Origin: Prochlorococcus sp. AG-402-K10
GTDB taxonomy: Bacteria; Cyanobacteriota; Cyanobacteriia; PCC-6307; Cyanobiaceae
Direction of reading: 5' to 3'
DNA length: 64,000 bases
Assembly (NCBI GenBank): GCA_003216835.1
Contig: QCIF01000001.1
Location: 207,659 to 271,658, forward strand
The notes beneath the pieces are model-generated. The model ran no database searches. It was not told the origin of the DNA and saw only the letters and a list, made by a program, of their open reading frames with translations. Of this stretch, positions 1-9,227 are shown piece after piece. The translations under genes and the position numbers were made by a program. Within the stretch, counting starts at the first letter, position 1, and every line of letters starts with the position of its first letter.

Positions 1-605
1 GTCTGTAAACCAACAACGGCCGCTAAAGATAAGCATGTAAGAAGCAAATAATGTAGGAAAAAGACATTAATTCCAATAGTTTTTGCATGTCTAGGATCAA
101 AACAGTAAAGCATTAAATCTTTCCTGAAAACTGATAAAAGTATTACTACCAACAAAGAAATCAATACCGTTTGCTTCACATCAGATATTGATATACCTAA
201 TGGACTTCCAAAAAGAATAGAGTGGAGATCAATATTACTTTTAATCTTAGAAACCAAAACTATTCCAAGAGCAAAAAAGCCTGTAAAGACTAACCCAATC
301 ACTGTATCTTCCTTAACTCTTGATTTTTGTTTAACAAATCCTATAAGAGCTACAGAACCTACGCCAAATATAAATGCACCCAATGAGAATGGGAGTCCCA
401 AAGCATAAGCCACAACCACTCCAGGCATTACAGAGTGAGACACAGCATCACCCATTAAAGCCCAACCTTTGAGAGTTAAATAACTAGATAGAAAGCCACA
501 AACAGCAGCCACTAAAGAGCTCATAAATAGAGCTTTTCTCATAAACTCATGAGTTAAAGGATCTGTTACAAATGTATTTATACTAGAGAATAAACACAGG
601 TCCAT
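1..605 (-). CDS. Metal (probably Mn) ABC transporter permease, partial
   Basis: Inner-membrane permease of an ABC-3 family metal importer; the 201 N-terminal codons are visible and the C-terminus lies beyond the left edge. The translation is strongly hydrophobic and carries the family stretch GWALMGDAVSHSVMPGVV near residues 47-64. It starts 14 bases after the stop of the ATPase gene, which follows the binding-protein gene, so the three form one operon. Manganese rather than zinc is inferred from the ligands of the binding protein. The ATG at 605 has no clear Shine-Dalgarno site. Confidence 0.85.
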   Translation of the reverse strand, partial: MDLCLFSSINTFVTDPLTHEFMRKALFMSSLVAAVCGFLSSYLTLKGWALMGDAVSHSVMPGVVVAYALGLPFSLGAFIFGVGSVALIGFVKQKSRVKEDTVIGLVFTGFFALGIVLVSKIKSNIDLHSILFGSPLGISISDVKQTVLISLLVVILLSVFRKDLMLYCFDPRHAKTIGINVFFLHYLLLTCLSLAAVVGLQ

Positions 606-619
606 AAATAATTTTTTTT

Positions 620-1384
620 TTATGACTCAGGCCCAAACAAAACATCAGGAGAGATCCCTCCAAAGGTACTTGTTATATTTTCAGGCGTAAATACTTCAGA
701 GGTCTCTCCATATGCAACAACTGTTTTGTTTATTAAAAGAACCAAATCACAAAATTCGCGAACATGAATCATGTCATGAGTAGATAATAAAATTGTTTTA
801 CCCTCATTTTTAAACTGAATAAATAATTCTGAAATTAGTTTCTCAGTTCTTATATCAACTCCCGTAAAGGGTTCATCCAGCAATAATATTGAAGCTCTTT
901 GTGCAATTGCTCTCGCTAAAAAAGTTCTTTTCCTTTGACCTCCAGACAAATTCCCAATTGGCGTGGATAAAAAATCCATCAGGTCAACCCTCGCAATTGC
1001 ATCTTTAACAGCCTGAATATCAGACTCTCTTGGACACCTGAGAACATTCATCGACCCATATCTTCCCATCATTACAACATCCCAAACATTTACAGGGAAT
1101 TGACTATCAATACCTTCACTTTGAGGAACATAAGCGATTGTCTGATCTTTCTGAGCAGACCTTAAAGTCTCTCCGTTTATTCTTATTTTTCCCTTCGAAA
1201 TGTTAACAAAGCCAGTCAATGAATTAAAAAAGGTTGTTTTCCCTGCTCCATTCATTCCTACCAATCCACAAATTTGACCAGGTTTTAAGCTTAAGTTGGC
1301 ATCATATAATGCAACTTTGCCATTGTAGTCTACGCATATATTTTCTGCCTCAATCCTATAATTTTGATAATTAGGTTTGTCCAT
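620..1384 (-). CDS. Metal (probably Mn) ABC transporter ATP-binding protein
   Basis: Cytoplasmic ATPase that powers metal import (MntA/ZnuC-like). The 254-residue protein has Walker A GMNGAGKT at 43-50, the signature LSGGQ at 146-150 and Walker B ILLLDE at 166-171, followed by a switch-histidine region LSTHD. Length is normal for the family. Its start is two bases past the binding-protein stop and the permease follows, so transcription and probably translation are coupled. Manganese demand for photosystem II makes such an importer expected in a phototroph (inference). Confidence 0.93.
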   Translation of the reverse strand: MDKPNYQNYRIEAENICVDYNGKVALYDANLSLKPGQICGLVGMNGAGKTTFFNSLTGFVNISKGKIRINGETLRSAQKDQTIAYVPQSEGIDSQFPVNVWDVVMMGRYGSMNVLRCPRESDIQAVKDAIARVDLMDFLSTPIGNLSGGQRKRTFLARAIAQRASILLLDEPFTGVDIRTEKLISELFIQFKNEGKTILLSTHDMIHVREFCDLVLLINKTVVAYGETSEVFTPENITSTFGGISPDVLFGPES

Positions 1385-1386
1385 CT

Positions 1387-2295
1387 TTAGTCAAGACCTC
1401 TTTTAATAATTTCCAAATTATGTTTGAGCATTGCTAAGTAAGAATTAGCTGGACCATTATCACTGGACAACGAATCAACATATAGGTTTCCTCCGAATTT
1501 AGTGCCAGTTTCATTTACAACAACCATTTGAGATTCATTACTTACAGTACTTTCACAAAATACAGCTGGAACTTTTTTTTTCTTAACTAAGGATATTGTT
1601 CTTGCCATCCTTCTGGGAGTAATTTGACTCTCCGCATTAACAGGCCACAAGTAAACTTCTTTTAATCCATAATCCTTAGCGAGATAAGAAAATGCTCCTT
1701 CACAAGTTACTAGATATCTGCTTTCTTTTCCTAAGTTATTAATAAAAAGTGAGAAATCTTGATCAATTGTAGAAAGTTTATTTTTATAAATTTCTCCATT
1801 TTTTTCGAACAATTCTCTTTTGGAGGGCCTCAATTCTGATAAAGATTCCACGATAATATCTACATAATGAATTCCTCTTTTTGGAGAAATCCAGGCATGG
1901 GGGTTTGGTTTCCCTTTGTAAGAATCTTCACTTATAAATATTGGGTCTAGATCATCTGCAATAGTTATTCTTTGAACTTTCAAATTAGAAACAAATTTTT
2001 CTGACCATATTTCAAATCCAAATCCATTATCCACAAAAACAAATGCTTCAGATGCATTTATTAGATCGCTTGGAGTTGGTTTATAACCATGAACTTCGAT
2101 TCCAGGTTTAGTTATTGATTTAACCTCGAAGTTATCATTTTTAGCAATATTTTCAATAATATCTGCTAAAACGGTGAAGCTTGCTAAAACCAACTCTTTT
2201 TTATTTTCATTTTTAGTTGATATTCTTGTACATGCAGTAGTTGAAAAAAGACAAATTAAACTTGTAAGAATTAAAAGCAAAACCTTTTTATTCAT
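1387..2295 (-). CDS. Metal ABC transporter substrate-binding lipoprotein, manganese type
   Basis: Cluster A-I solute-binding protein (MntC/PsaA/ZnuA family) of 302 residues. A hydrophobic leader ends in lipobox TTAC with Cys22 as the likely lipidated residue. Probable metal ligands are His69 (in HGYKP), His133 (in NPHAW), Glu199 (in CEGAFSYL) and Asp274 (in YVDSLS). Glu in the third position and the absence of a His-rich loop resemble Mn/Fe binders such as PsaA rather than ZnuA, where the third ligand is His. First gene of the operon with the ATPase and permease. Confidence 0.9.
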   Translation of the reverse strand: MNKKVLLLILTSLICLFSTTACTRISTKNENKKELVLASFTVLADIIENIAKNDNFEVKSITKPGIEVHGYKPTPSDLINASEAFVFVDNGFGFEIWSEKFVSNLKVQRITIADDLDPIFISEDSYKGKPNPHAWISPKRGIHYVDIIVESLSELRPSKRELFEKNGEIYKNKLSTIDQDFSLFINNLGKESRYLVTCEGAFSYLAKDYGLKEVYLWPVNAESQITPRRMARTISLVKKKKVPAVFCESTVSNESQMVVVNETGTKFGGNLYVDSLSSDNGPANSYLAMLKHNLEIIKRGLD

Positions 2296-2318
2296 TATTT
2301 TATAAATTCTGGATATTA

Positions 2319-3650
2319 TTAATTATATGTAATTCGAGTCAAAGGAATTTTTAAATCAGTTATCAAAGATTTCCAATTAATTTTCTCATTTTCGAAAGCA
2401 TTTTCAACAATCTTTTCAGAATTTTCTTTTATAAATTCCAAGTCAGGTTCTGAGACCCCTTTTGTTATAGCCATAAAATCTGCAAGGGAACTAGATACTA
2501 CTCTCGTCAAATATGCTGCACTTATTGCCTGATAAGTTCCTGATACCAACCATGTTGGGCCATGCAATTTTGTTAATCCAATTAAAGTCTGACCACTCCA
2601 TTCAATTACTCCCTGAGCTATTGCAGTCTTTATTATTTGTTTTGATACTTTATCCAAAATTGCTGGAGACCAATTGCATCCCCATATTGATTTAATTTCT
2701 TTAATCATTAAAGAATTTAAAACTGTCATAGACAACACATCTATTGATGGAAGCGGTGACAAGAAAACTGTAGTGGCAACAATAATTTGATTCTTCCCCT
2801 GTAAAACTTTAAGTTGTGTTCTTCTTATACCTTCAATCTCAGACTGCCAATTAGTATGCAACTGCTTCAAAAGCCTTTTCTTTGTATTCTCAATATTTTT
2901 ACTTGAACTTAGAAAAAACTTTATTAAAGAAAAAGGTATATTAGTTAATTGATTTTTATCTGTATCAACTCTAATTATTCTATTTATAAATTCTTCTGAA
3001 ATTTGATCCTTCAATTCATCTATTTCACTTTTAGATTCAAAGCCATTTGAAGATTGGGCTACTAACCAAATGGGCATATTCTTAGGAAGCTTTTCTAACC
3101 ATAAAAAATCATTAGCAGATAAAGGGAAATTTAGGAAATATAAAATAGCATCAGCATTTATTACGTTATCAGGAACAATCTCCGAAGAATTATATTTTGG
3201 AAGTTTTTCAATAAAATCAAAATTAAACTTATCTTCTTTGAAGAAATTTAGAAATAAAGATTGATTAGATTCATAATTTTTTTTCCCAATACAACAAATT
3301 TTCTCTTTTGCAAATCTATTAAGTATCAAGTCAAGGGATTTTTGTCTTTTAAGATTTTGTTTTTCAAAGTTATTATTCTCCTCAATTTCCTTAAAGAAGT
3401 TCAAATCTTCATTGCAAAGATTTAGCCAGCCTTCTAAGTCCTTTGGCTCATTAAATTTTGGTTGTTCATTCTTAAGGAGAAAATATCCTCCAAAACATAC
3501 AATAAAAAATCCTATTGACCCCCCTGTTAAATGTATTACATCACTTGCAAACCATTCTCCAAAACCTAGTAAAAATAAAATTATAAAGATATTTTTTTTC
3601 GGAAACTTTATTAAGTCATTCAAAAGGTTCACTTTAGTAATATCAAGCAC
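2319..3650 (-). CDS. DUF697 membrane protein with degenerate GTPase-like middle
   Basis: A 443-residue protein with two hydrophobic segments near the N-terminus (about 20-33 and 44-58) and a C-terminal half resembling DUF697 (YcjF-like). The middle section, about 115-245, runs like a small GTPase fold, but where a P-loop GxxxxGK[ST] would sit it reads IGKKNYESNQS (121-131), so nucleotide binding is doubtful. The nearest gene downstream is the metal importer, 23 bases past its stop, though upstream in transcription. The biological role is unknown. Confidence 0.65.
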   Translation of the reverse strand: MLDITKVNLLNDLIKFPKKNIFIILFLLGFGEWFASDVIHLTGGSIGFFIVCFGGYFLLKNEQPKFNEPKDLEGWLNLCNEDLNFFKEIEENNNFEKQNLKRQKSLDLILNRFAKEKICCIGKKNYESNQSLFLNFFKEDKFNFDFIEKLPKYNSSEIVPDNVINADAILYFLNFPLSANDFLWLEKLPKNMPIWLVAQSSNGFESKSEIDELKDQISEEFINRIIRVDTDKNQLTNIPFSLIKFFLSSSKNIENTKKRLLKQLHTNWQSEIEGIRRTQLKVLQGKNQIIVATTVFLSPLPSIDVLSMTVLNSLMIKEIKSIWGCNWSPAILDKVSKQIIKTAIAQGVIEWSGQTLIGLTKLHGPTWLVSGTYQAISAAYLTRVVSSSLADFMAITKGVSEPDLEFIKENSEKIVENAFENEKINWKSLITDLKIPLTRITYN

Positions 3651-3728
3651 AGTACTTTAAATTTACTCTTCTTTTATTTTAGTGCAAGTTGTGAATGAAA
3701 AAAACAAATTTTCATAACTCCTTAATTT

Positions 3729-3797
3729 ATGGATAAAAATTTAAGCATTTTAAAAAGATTTATTGCAAAACCAGATGCTAAGTTAATAGACTATTAA
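3729..3797 (+). CDS. Possible 22-codon small ORF upstream of a conserved gene
   Basis: An ATG opens a 22-residue reading frame (starts MDKNLSILKRF, ends AKLIDY) that closes 16 bases before the next gene. Its composition is not obviously low-complexity and it could be a leader peptide. There is no strong Shine-Dalgarno site and no recognised family, so it may be chance. Confidence 0.2.
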   Translation: MDKNLSILKRFIAKPDAKLIDY

Positions 3798-3813
3798 AAA
3801 AAGAATTATTAAG

Positions 3814-4218
3814 ATGTCAAACTCAAATTATGATAATGCTTCTGGAAAAGAAATTTACAGAAGTCGTAGTAACAATGATAGATCTGGAGGTCGCAGAGAT
3901 GGAGGGGGATTTCGAATAAGATTAAGTGACAATGAAATGAAAGCCGTCAAATCAATCCAAGAAGCATTTCAACTTAGATCTACTGTTGCAGTGCTTGGAT
4001 TCTCAGTTAGAACACTTAGTGAAATGATCAAAGACGAAAAATTAATAGAATCAATTACAACATATGCAAAAAACAATAAAAACTCTTCTCCAATCAGACA
4101 CTCACAAAATAATGCAGAAAATAAAACAAAAACAACTCCTGACCCCTTTGCAAGGCCTGTGAAAAGTTCATCAAATGAAGAAATACAATCTAATGAAATA
4201 GAAGAGGATGACAACTAA
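3814..4218 (+). CDS. Conserved picocyanobacterial hypothetical protein
   Basis: A 134-residue protein I cannot assign to a named family. Residues 1-35 are rich in Asn, Ser, Arg and Gly and look disordered. Residues 36-85 form an ordered core (FRIRLSDNEMKAVKSI, then QLRSTVAVLGFSVRTLSEMI) that might be a ribbon-helix-helix-like or other small DNA-binding fold. The tail is acidic and polar. The end overlaps the trpS start by 11 bases, which suggests translational coupling. Function unknown. Confidence 0.7.
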   Translation: MSNSNYDNASGKEIYRSRSNNDRSGGRRDGGGFRIRLSDNEMKAVKSIQEAFQLRSTVAVLGFSVRTLSEMIKDEKLIESITTYAKNNKNSSPIRHSQNNAENKTKTTPDPFARPVKSSSNEEIQSNEIEEDDN

Positions 4219-5224
4219 GAAAAGGATTCTTTCAGGAGTTCAACCAACTGGAGATCTACATATAGGAAATTGGCTTGGAGCAATAAATAATTGGGTGACT
4301 CTTCAAGAACAATATGAAACATTTCTCTGTGTAGTTGATTTACATGCAATAACCGCCGCATATGATCCTAAAGAATTATCTAAAAACACTCTTTCTACTG
4401 CCGCTTTATATGTCGCTTGTGGGATAGACCCTAAAAAATGTTCTATTTTTATTCAAAGTCAGATTGCTGCTCATTCAGAACTTTGTTGGATATTAAATTG
4501 CATGACTCCAATAAATTGGATGGAAAGAATGATTCAATTCAAAGAAAAATCCATACAACAAGGACACAATGTATCTATCGGATTATTTGACTATCCAATC
4601 TTAATGGCTGCGGATATACTTCTTTACGACGCTGACTTCGTACCAGTAGGGGAGGATCAAAAACAACATCTTGAACTTGCAAGAGATATTGCACAACAAA
4701 GAATCAATGCCCAATTTAGTAAGGATAAAAATATTTTGAAAATCCCTCAGCCAATAATTATGAAGAATGGATCAAAAATAATGAGTTTAATTGATGGTTC
4801 AAAAAAGATGAGTAAAAGTGATCCTAATGAAGGCAGTCGTATTAACTTGTTAGATGCACCTGAAATAATCACGAAAAAAATAAAAAGAGCAAAAAGCGAC
4901 AGTTACATTGGGATAGAATTTAATAACCCCGAAAGAGCAGAATCTAGAAATCTTCTGATGATTTATTCAATATTATCTGGGAAAGAAATTTCACAATGTC
5001 AGAATGAATTCTCCGAGACTGGATGGGGGACATTTAAAAAATTAATTACGGAACAACTTATAGAATCACTTGAGCCTATACAAGAAAAATATAAAGTATT
5101 AATCAATGATCCATATCAATTAAATAATATTCTTAAAGAAGGGATAGAAAAGGCTGAAGATTTAGCAAATAAAACTCTAAAAAGAGTTAAATCAAACTTA
5201 GGCTTCTTTGAAATGGGGAAATAA
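4208..5224 (+). CDS. trpS: Tryptophanyl-tRNA synthetase
   Basis: Class I aminoacyl-tRNA synthetase that charges tRNA-Trp. The 338-residue protein has the HIGH-type motif as HIGN at 18-21 and an intact KMSKS at 200-204, with length typical of bacterial TrpS. The ATG at 4208 lies inside the last codons of the upstream gene. thrS begins four bases after the trpS stop, so two synthetase genes are transcribed together. Confidence 0.97.
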   Translation: MTTKKRILSGVQPTGDLHIGNWLGAINNWVTLQEQYETFLCVVDLHAITAAYDPKELSKNTLSTAALYVACGIDPKKCSIFIQSQIAAHSELCWILNCMTPINWMERMIQFKEKSIQQGHNVSIGLFDYPILMAADILLYDADFVPVGEDQKQHLELARDIAQQRINAQFSKDKNILKIPQPIIMKNGSKIMSLIDGSKKMSKSDPNEGSRINLLDAPEIITKKIKRAKSDSYIGIEFNNPERAESRNLLMIYSILSGKEISQCQNEFSETGWGTFKKLITEQLIESLEPIQEKYKVLINDPYQLNNILKEGIEKAEDLANKTLKRVKSNLGFFEMGK

Positions 5225-5227
5225 ATT

Positions 5228-7144
5228 ATGCCAATAATTACATTGCCTGATGGTTCAAAAAAGGTTTTCGAAAAATCTGTAACTATTCTAGAAATTGCAA
5301 ATAGTATAGGCGCTGGATTAGCTAAAGCAACAATTGCTGGGAAAGTAAATGATGTTCTTCTTGATGCAACTCTTCCTATAAAGAAAGACTCCAAAGTTGT
5401 AATCATTACATCTAAAGATAAAGAAGGAATAGAAATAATTAGACATTCCTTTGCGCATCTCATTGGTCATGCAGTGAAACAAATTTACCCAAATATTAAA
5501 ATGGCAATTGGGCCTGTAATTGAAGATGGTTTTTATTACGATATTTTTTCAGAATACAGATTTACGCCTGAAGATCTAATTAAAATTGAAAACCGAATAA
5601 ACATATTAATTAAAACAAATTATGATATCGAAATTTTACAAGTTTCAAAAGAAGAAGCAATTAAAACTTTTAAAGAAAGAGATGAGACTTTTAAATTACG
5701 AATAATTGAAGAAATTCCTGAAGAAGGCCTCATCAATTTGTACAAGCACGAAGAATATATTGACATGTGTAGAGGACCTCACGTTCCTAACACAAGACAT
5801 TTGAGGCACTTTAAGTTACTTAAATTATCAGGTTCATACTGGAGAGGCAATAGTGAAAATGAATCATTACAGAGAATATATGGCACTGCATGGGCTAAAG
5901 AAAAAGAACTCAATGAATACTTAACAAGAATTGAAGAGGCGGAAAAAAGGGATCATAGAAAACTTGGAAAAAAACATTCACTCTTTCACATACAAGAAGA
6001 ATCTCCAGGTATGATTTTTTGGCATCCAAATGGATGGACAATCTACCAAGTACTGGAAAAATACATAAGAGAAATACTTAAAAAAAATGATTATCTAGAA
6101 ATTAAAACCCCACAAGCTGTTGATAAATCTCTTTGGGAAAAATCCGGTCATTGGGAAAAATTTAGAGACGATATGTTCACTACCGCATCAGAAAATAGAA
6201 CTTATGCAATTAAACCAATGAATTGCCCATGCCATATTCAAGTATTTAATCAAGGTTTAAAAAGTTATAAGGATTTACCTATTCGTCTGGCTGAATTTGG
6301 TTCCTGCCACAGAAATGAGCCCTCTGGTGCTTTACACGGCTTAATGAGAGTAAGAAACTTTACTCAAGATGATGCACACATCTTCTGCACAGAAGATCAA
6401 ATGCAAGAAGAAGTATCTACTTTTATCGATCTCGTTTTCGAGGTTTACAAAACTTTTGGTTTTGATGAAATCATTATCAAATTATCAACCCGTCCTGAAA
6501 AAAGGGTAGGTAGTGAAGAAATTTGGGATAAATCAGAGGAGTCTCTTAGCAAAGCTCTTGACAATAAGAATCTCAAATGGGAACTACAACCTGGGGAAGG
6601 TGCTTTTTATGGTCCAAAAATAGAATTCTCGTTAAAAGATTGTCTTAATAGAGTCTGGCAGTGCGGAACTATTCAGGTTGATTTTTCAATGCCTATTAGA
6701 TTGGATGCAACTTATGTAGATATTGATAATGAGAAAAGAAATCCAGTTATGCTTCACAGAGCAATTCTAGGATCCTTTGAAAGATTTATTGGAATCTTAA
6801 TTGAACAATATGAGGCTAAATTCCCAATTTGGCTTGCTCCTTATCAAATAATTTTATTAAGCATTACCGATAGAAATATTGAAAAATGTTTAAAGTTTAA
6901 TGAATTAATAAATAATAATGGATACCGATCAAAAGTTGATATTAGAAATGAAAAAATAGGATATAAAATCAGGGAAGCTACAATAGGAAGAATTCCATTA
7001 ATTGCAGTTATTGGAGATAAAGAAGAGGAAATTGATTCAGTCGCCTTAAGAGCTTTAGATGGAACAAATTTAGGCATTTTCAACCTACCTAATCTATACC
7101 AATTAATGGATGAATTAATAGCAAAAAAAGGAAGAACAGAATAA
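5228..7144 (+). CDS. thrS: Threonyl-tRNA synthetase
   Basis: Class II synthetase of 638 residues that charges tRNA-Thr. It shows an N-terminal TGS domain (about 1-62), the second additional (editing) domain with [10 protein letters not shown] and the conserved CRGPHV, the catalytic core with MNCPCH, and motif 2 ([11 protein letters not shown]). The motif 3 region contains [13 protein letters not shown] and a C-terminal anticodon-binding domain follows. The editing domain appears complete. Start ATG follows trpS directly. Confidence 0.97.
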   Translation: MPIITLPDGSKKVFEKSVTILEIANSIGAGLAKATIAGKVNDVLLDATLPIKKDSKVVIITSKDKEGIEIIRHSFAHLIGHAVKQIYPNIKMAIGPVIEDGFYYDIFSEYRFTPEDLIKIENRINILIKTNYDIEILQVSKEEAIKTFKERDETFKLRIIEEIPEEGLINLYKHEEYIDMCRGPHVPNTRHLRHFKLLKLSGSYWRGNSENESLQRIYGTAWAKEKELNEYLTRIEEAEKRDHRKLGKKHSLFHIQEESPGMIFWHPNGWTIYQVLEKYIREILKKNDYLEIKTPQAVDKSLWEKSGHWEKFRDDMFTTASENRTYAIKPMNCPCHIQVFNQGLKSYKDLPIRLAEFGSCHRNEPSGALHGLMRVRNFTQDDAHIFCTEDQMQEEVSTFIDLVFEVYKTFGFDEIIIKLSTRPEKRVGSEEIWDKSEESLSKALDNKNLKWELQPGEGAFYGPKIEFSLKDCLNRVWQCGTIQVDFSMPIRLDATYVDIDNEKRNPVMLHRAILGSFERFIGILIEQYEAKFPIWLAPYQIILLSITDRNIEKCLKFNELINNNGYRSKVDIRNEKIGYKIREATIGRIPLIAVIGDKEEEIDSVALRALDGTNLGIFNLPNLYQLMDELIAKKGRTE

Positions 7145-7155
7145 TTTCAGAATAG

Positions 7156-8193
7156 ATGAATTTTCTTGCTTGCGATCTTGGGGGTACAAAGGTTCTATTA
7201 GGAATTTTCCAAGAGAATGCTAATACTGATTATCCAAATTTAATATTTAAAAAAAAATATATCTCTTCCGAATGGGATTCCATTCAAATGATTCTAGAAG
7301 ATTTCCTCAAAAATGAATGCAAAAATATTACGCATCCTTTGTCTGCTTGTTTCGCTGTCGCAGGTCCCATATCTAACAACAATGCAAAAATAATTAATTT
7401 GTCATGGAATATTTCTGGCGATAAATTAAAAAACAAATTTAAATTCAAAAGTTGCGAGCTAATAAATGATTTTGCAGTTCAAATTTATGGAATACCTTTT
7501 TTAAAAAAAAGTCAATATTCTACAATTCAAAACGGGAATCATTCTTTAGGAACTAACAAAAATTTGCATGCGATAGTTGGAGCTGGAACTGGTCTAGGTA
7601 TTGCAAGGGGACTGATTAAAGGTAATAATATACAAGTTTTAGCTAGCGAAGGTGGGCATATAGAATACTCGCCAAAGTCAAAATTAGAATGGGATTTAAA
7701 GAATTGGCTCAAAAATTCTCTGAAAGTTAATAGGATTTCTTGTGAGAGAATTATAAGTGGAGCTGGTTTATCGAGGATAGCTGAATGGAGACTAAGTAAA
7801 CCCGATGCGAAGGATCACCCAGTTCAGAAGTATATAAAGGAATTAAAATTTGCTAATGATTTAGAAAAGATCTTACCCGAACAAATTTGTAAGCTTTCAG
7901 ATGAAGGAGATATTCTAATGAAGGAGATAGAAAATATATGGTTAGGAGCTTATGGTTCTTTACTTGGGGATGTTGCCTTAAATGAATTATGCTTAGGGGG
8001 TTTATGGATTTCTGGAGGAACAGCGCCAAAACATTTCAAAAATTTTAAATCAGATTTATTTCTGAAACAATTTTCAGATAAAGGCAGATTAAAAGATATG
8101 GTTAAATCTATACCTGTAAAAGTAATCTTAGATGAAGATTTTGGTTTGTATAGCGCAGCTTGCAGAGCAAAAATGCTTTTACAGAGAGCCTAG
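7156..8193 (+). CDS. glk: Glucokinase
   Basis: ROK/Glk-type glucose kinase of 345 residues, forming glucose 6-phosphate from glucose and ATP in the cytoplasm. The phosphate-binding start is ACDLGGTKVLLG (5-16), with a second ATP-binding motif AGTGLGIARG further on and a C-terminal LGGLWISGG segment. It lies 11 bases after thrS and eight before thrB in the same run. A run of nine A bases near 7249-7257 encodes lysines and could be slippage-prone, but the frame is intact. Confidence 0.9.
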   Translation: MNFLACDLGGTKVLLGIFQENANTDYPNLIFKKKYISSEWDSIQMILEDFLKNECKNITHPLSACFAVAGPISNNNAKIINLSWNISGDKLKNKFKFKSCELINDFAVQIYGIPFLKKSQYSTIQNGNHSLGTNKNLHAIVGAGTGLGIARGLIKGNNIQVLASEGGHIEYSPKSKLEWDLKNWLKNSLKVNRISCERIISGAGLSRIAEWRLSKPDAKDHPVQKYIKELKFANDLEKILPEQICKLSDEGDILMKEIENIWLGAYGSLLGDVALNELCLGGLWISGGTAPKHFKNFKSDLFLKQFSDKGRLKDMVKSIPVKVILDEDFGLYSAACRAKMLLQRA

Positions 8194-8200
8194 TTTTTAA

Positions 8201-9148
8201 ATGTCTTCCCCAGCAATAGGTAAAAAAATAATCGTAACAGTTCCCTCAACAACTGCCAATTTAGGTCCAGGGTTTGACTGCCTTGGGGTTGCATTAGATT
8301 TATACAATGAATTTGTTTTCACAAGAATAGAAGGGGGTGGAGATAGATTTGATTTAATAATGGAGAGTACAGATGGTAATCACTTAAGAGGAGGTCCTGA
8401 AAACTTAGTGTTTCGAGCTGCTCAAAAGGTATGGGAGAGTGCTAATATTTCTCCTTTTGCACTTGAAGCAAGAGTGAAACTAGCTGTACCGCCAGCTAGA
8501 GGTCTAGGAAGTAGTGCTACCGCAATAGTCGCAGGCTTAATAGGAGCAAATGCAATAATGAACTCCCCCCTACCCAAAGAAAAACTGTTAGAACTCGCAA
8601 TTGATATAGAAGGGCATCCTGATAACGTTGTCCCATCTCTTTTGGGAGGTCTTTGTTTAACAGCAAAATCTGCTTCTCAAAGATGGAGAATTATAAGATG
8701 TGATTGGCATGATTCAATTAAAGCTGTAGTAGCAATTCCTGCTATTCGCTTAAGTACAAGTGAAGCAAGAAGAGTAATGCCTAAAAATGTCCCAATATCT
8801 GACGCGGTAATAAATATGGGGGCACTTACTTTATTACTTAACGGCCTAAAAACAGGAAATGCTGAATTAATAAAAGAGGGAATGTTTGATAAGTTGCATG
8901 AACCATATAGATGGAAACTTATTCAAGGTGGATTAGAAGTTAAAGATGCGGCTTTAGAAGCGGGTGCATTAGGATGCGCAATTAGTGGGGCAGGGCCGAG
9001 CATATTAGCTTTATGTAAGAAAGACAATGGCAAAGCTGTAAGTCAAGCAATGGTTAAAGCATGGGAAAAGTCAGGGGTAGCGAGTAGAGCTCCATATTTA
9101 AATGTACAAACAACAGGTAGTCTATTCAGAGCTGTTCCTGGTAAGTAG
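8201..9148 (+). CDS. thrB: Homoserine kinase
   Basis: GHMP-family kinase of 315 residues that phosphorylates homoserine in threonine synthesis. The ATP-binding motif PPARGLGSSATA is at 97-108 and the C-terminal GHMP motif GCAISGAGPS is present. The N-terminal segment TVPSTTANLGPGFDCLG is typical of ThrB. Its place after thrS gives a threonine-themed neighbourhood, although thrA and thrC are not in the window. Confidence 0.96.
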   Translation: MSSPAIGKKIIVTVPSTTANLGPGFDCLGVALDLYNEFVFTRIEGGGDRFDLIMESTDGNHLRGGPENLVFRAAQKVWESANISPFALEARVKLAVPPARGLGSSATAIVAGLIGANAIMNSPLPKEKLLELAIDIEGHPDNVVPSLLGGLCLTAKSASQRWRIIRCDWHDSIKAVVAIPAIRLSTSEARRVMPKNVPISDAVINMGALTLLLNGLKTGNAELIKEGMFDKLHEPYRWKLIQGGLEVKDAALEAGALGCAISGAGPSILALCKKDNGKAVSQAMVKAWEKSGVASRAPYLNVQTTGSLFRAVPGK

Positions 9149-9227
9149 TTTTACTTAGACATTTTTAATGATATAGTCCCAAGCTAGAACATCTTCAACT
9201 ACAATAAAAAAACTATTCATTACATAA

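Noticed and set aside
7249..7257. Run of nine A in glk as a phase-variation site
   Set aside because: Homopolymer A and T runs are common in this AT-rich genome; the gene is intact and lysine-coding here.
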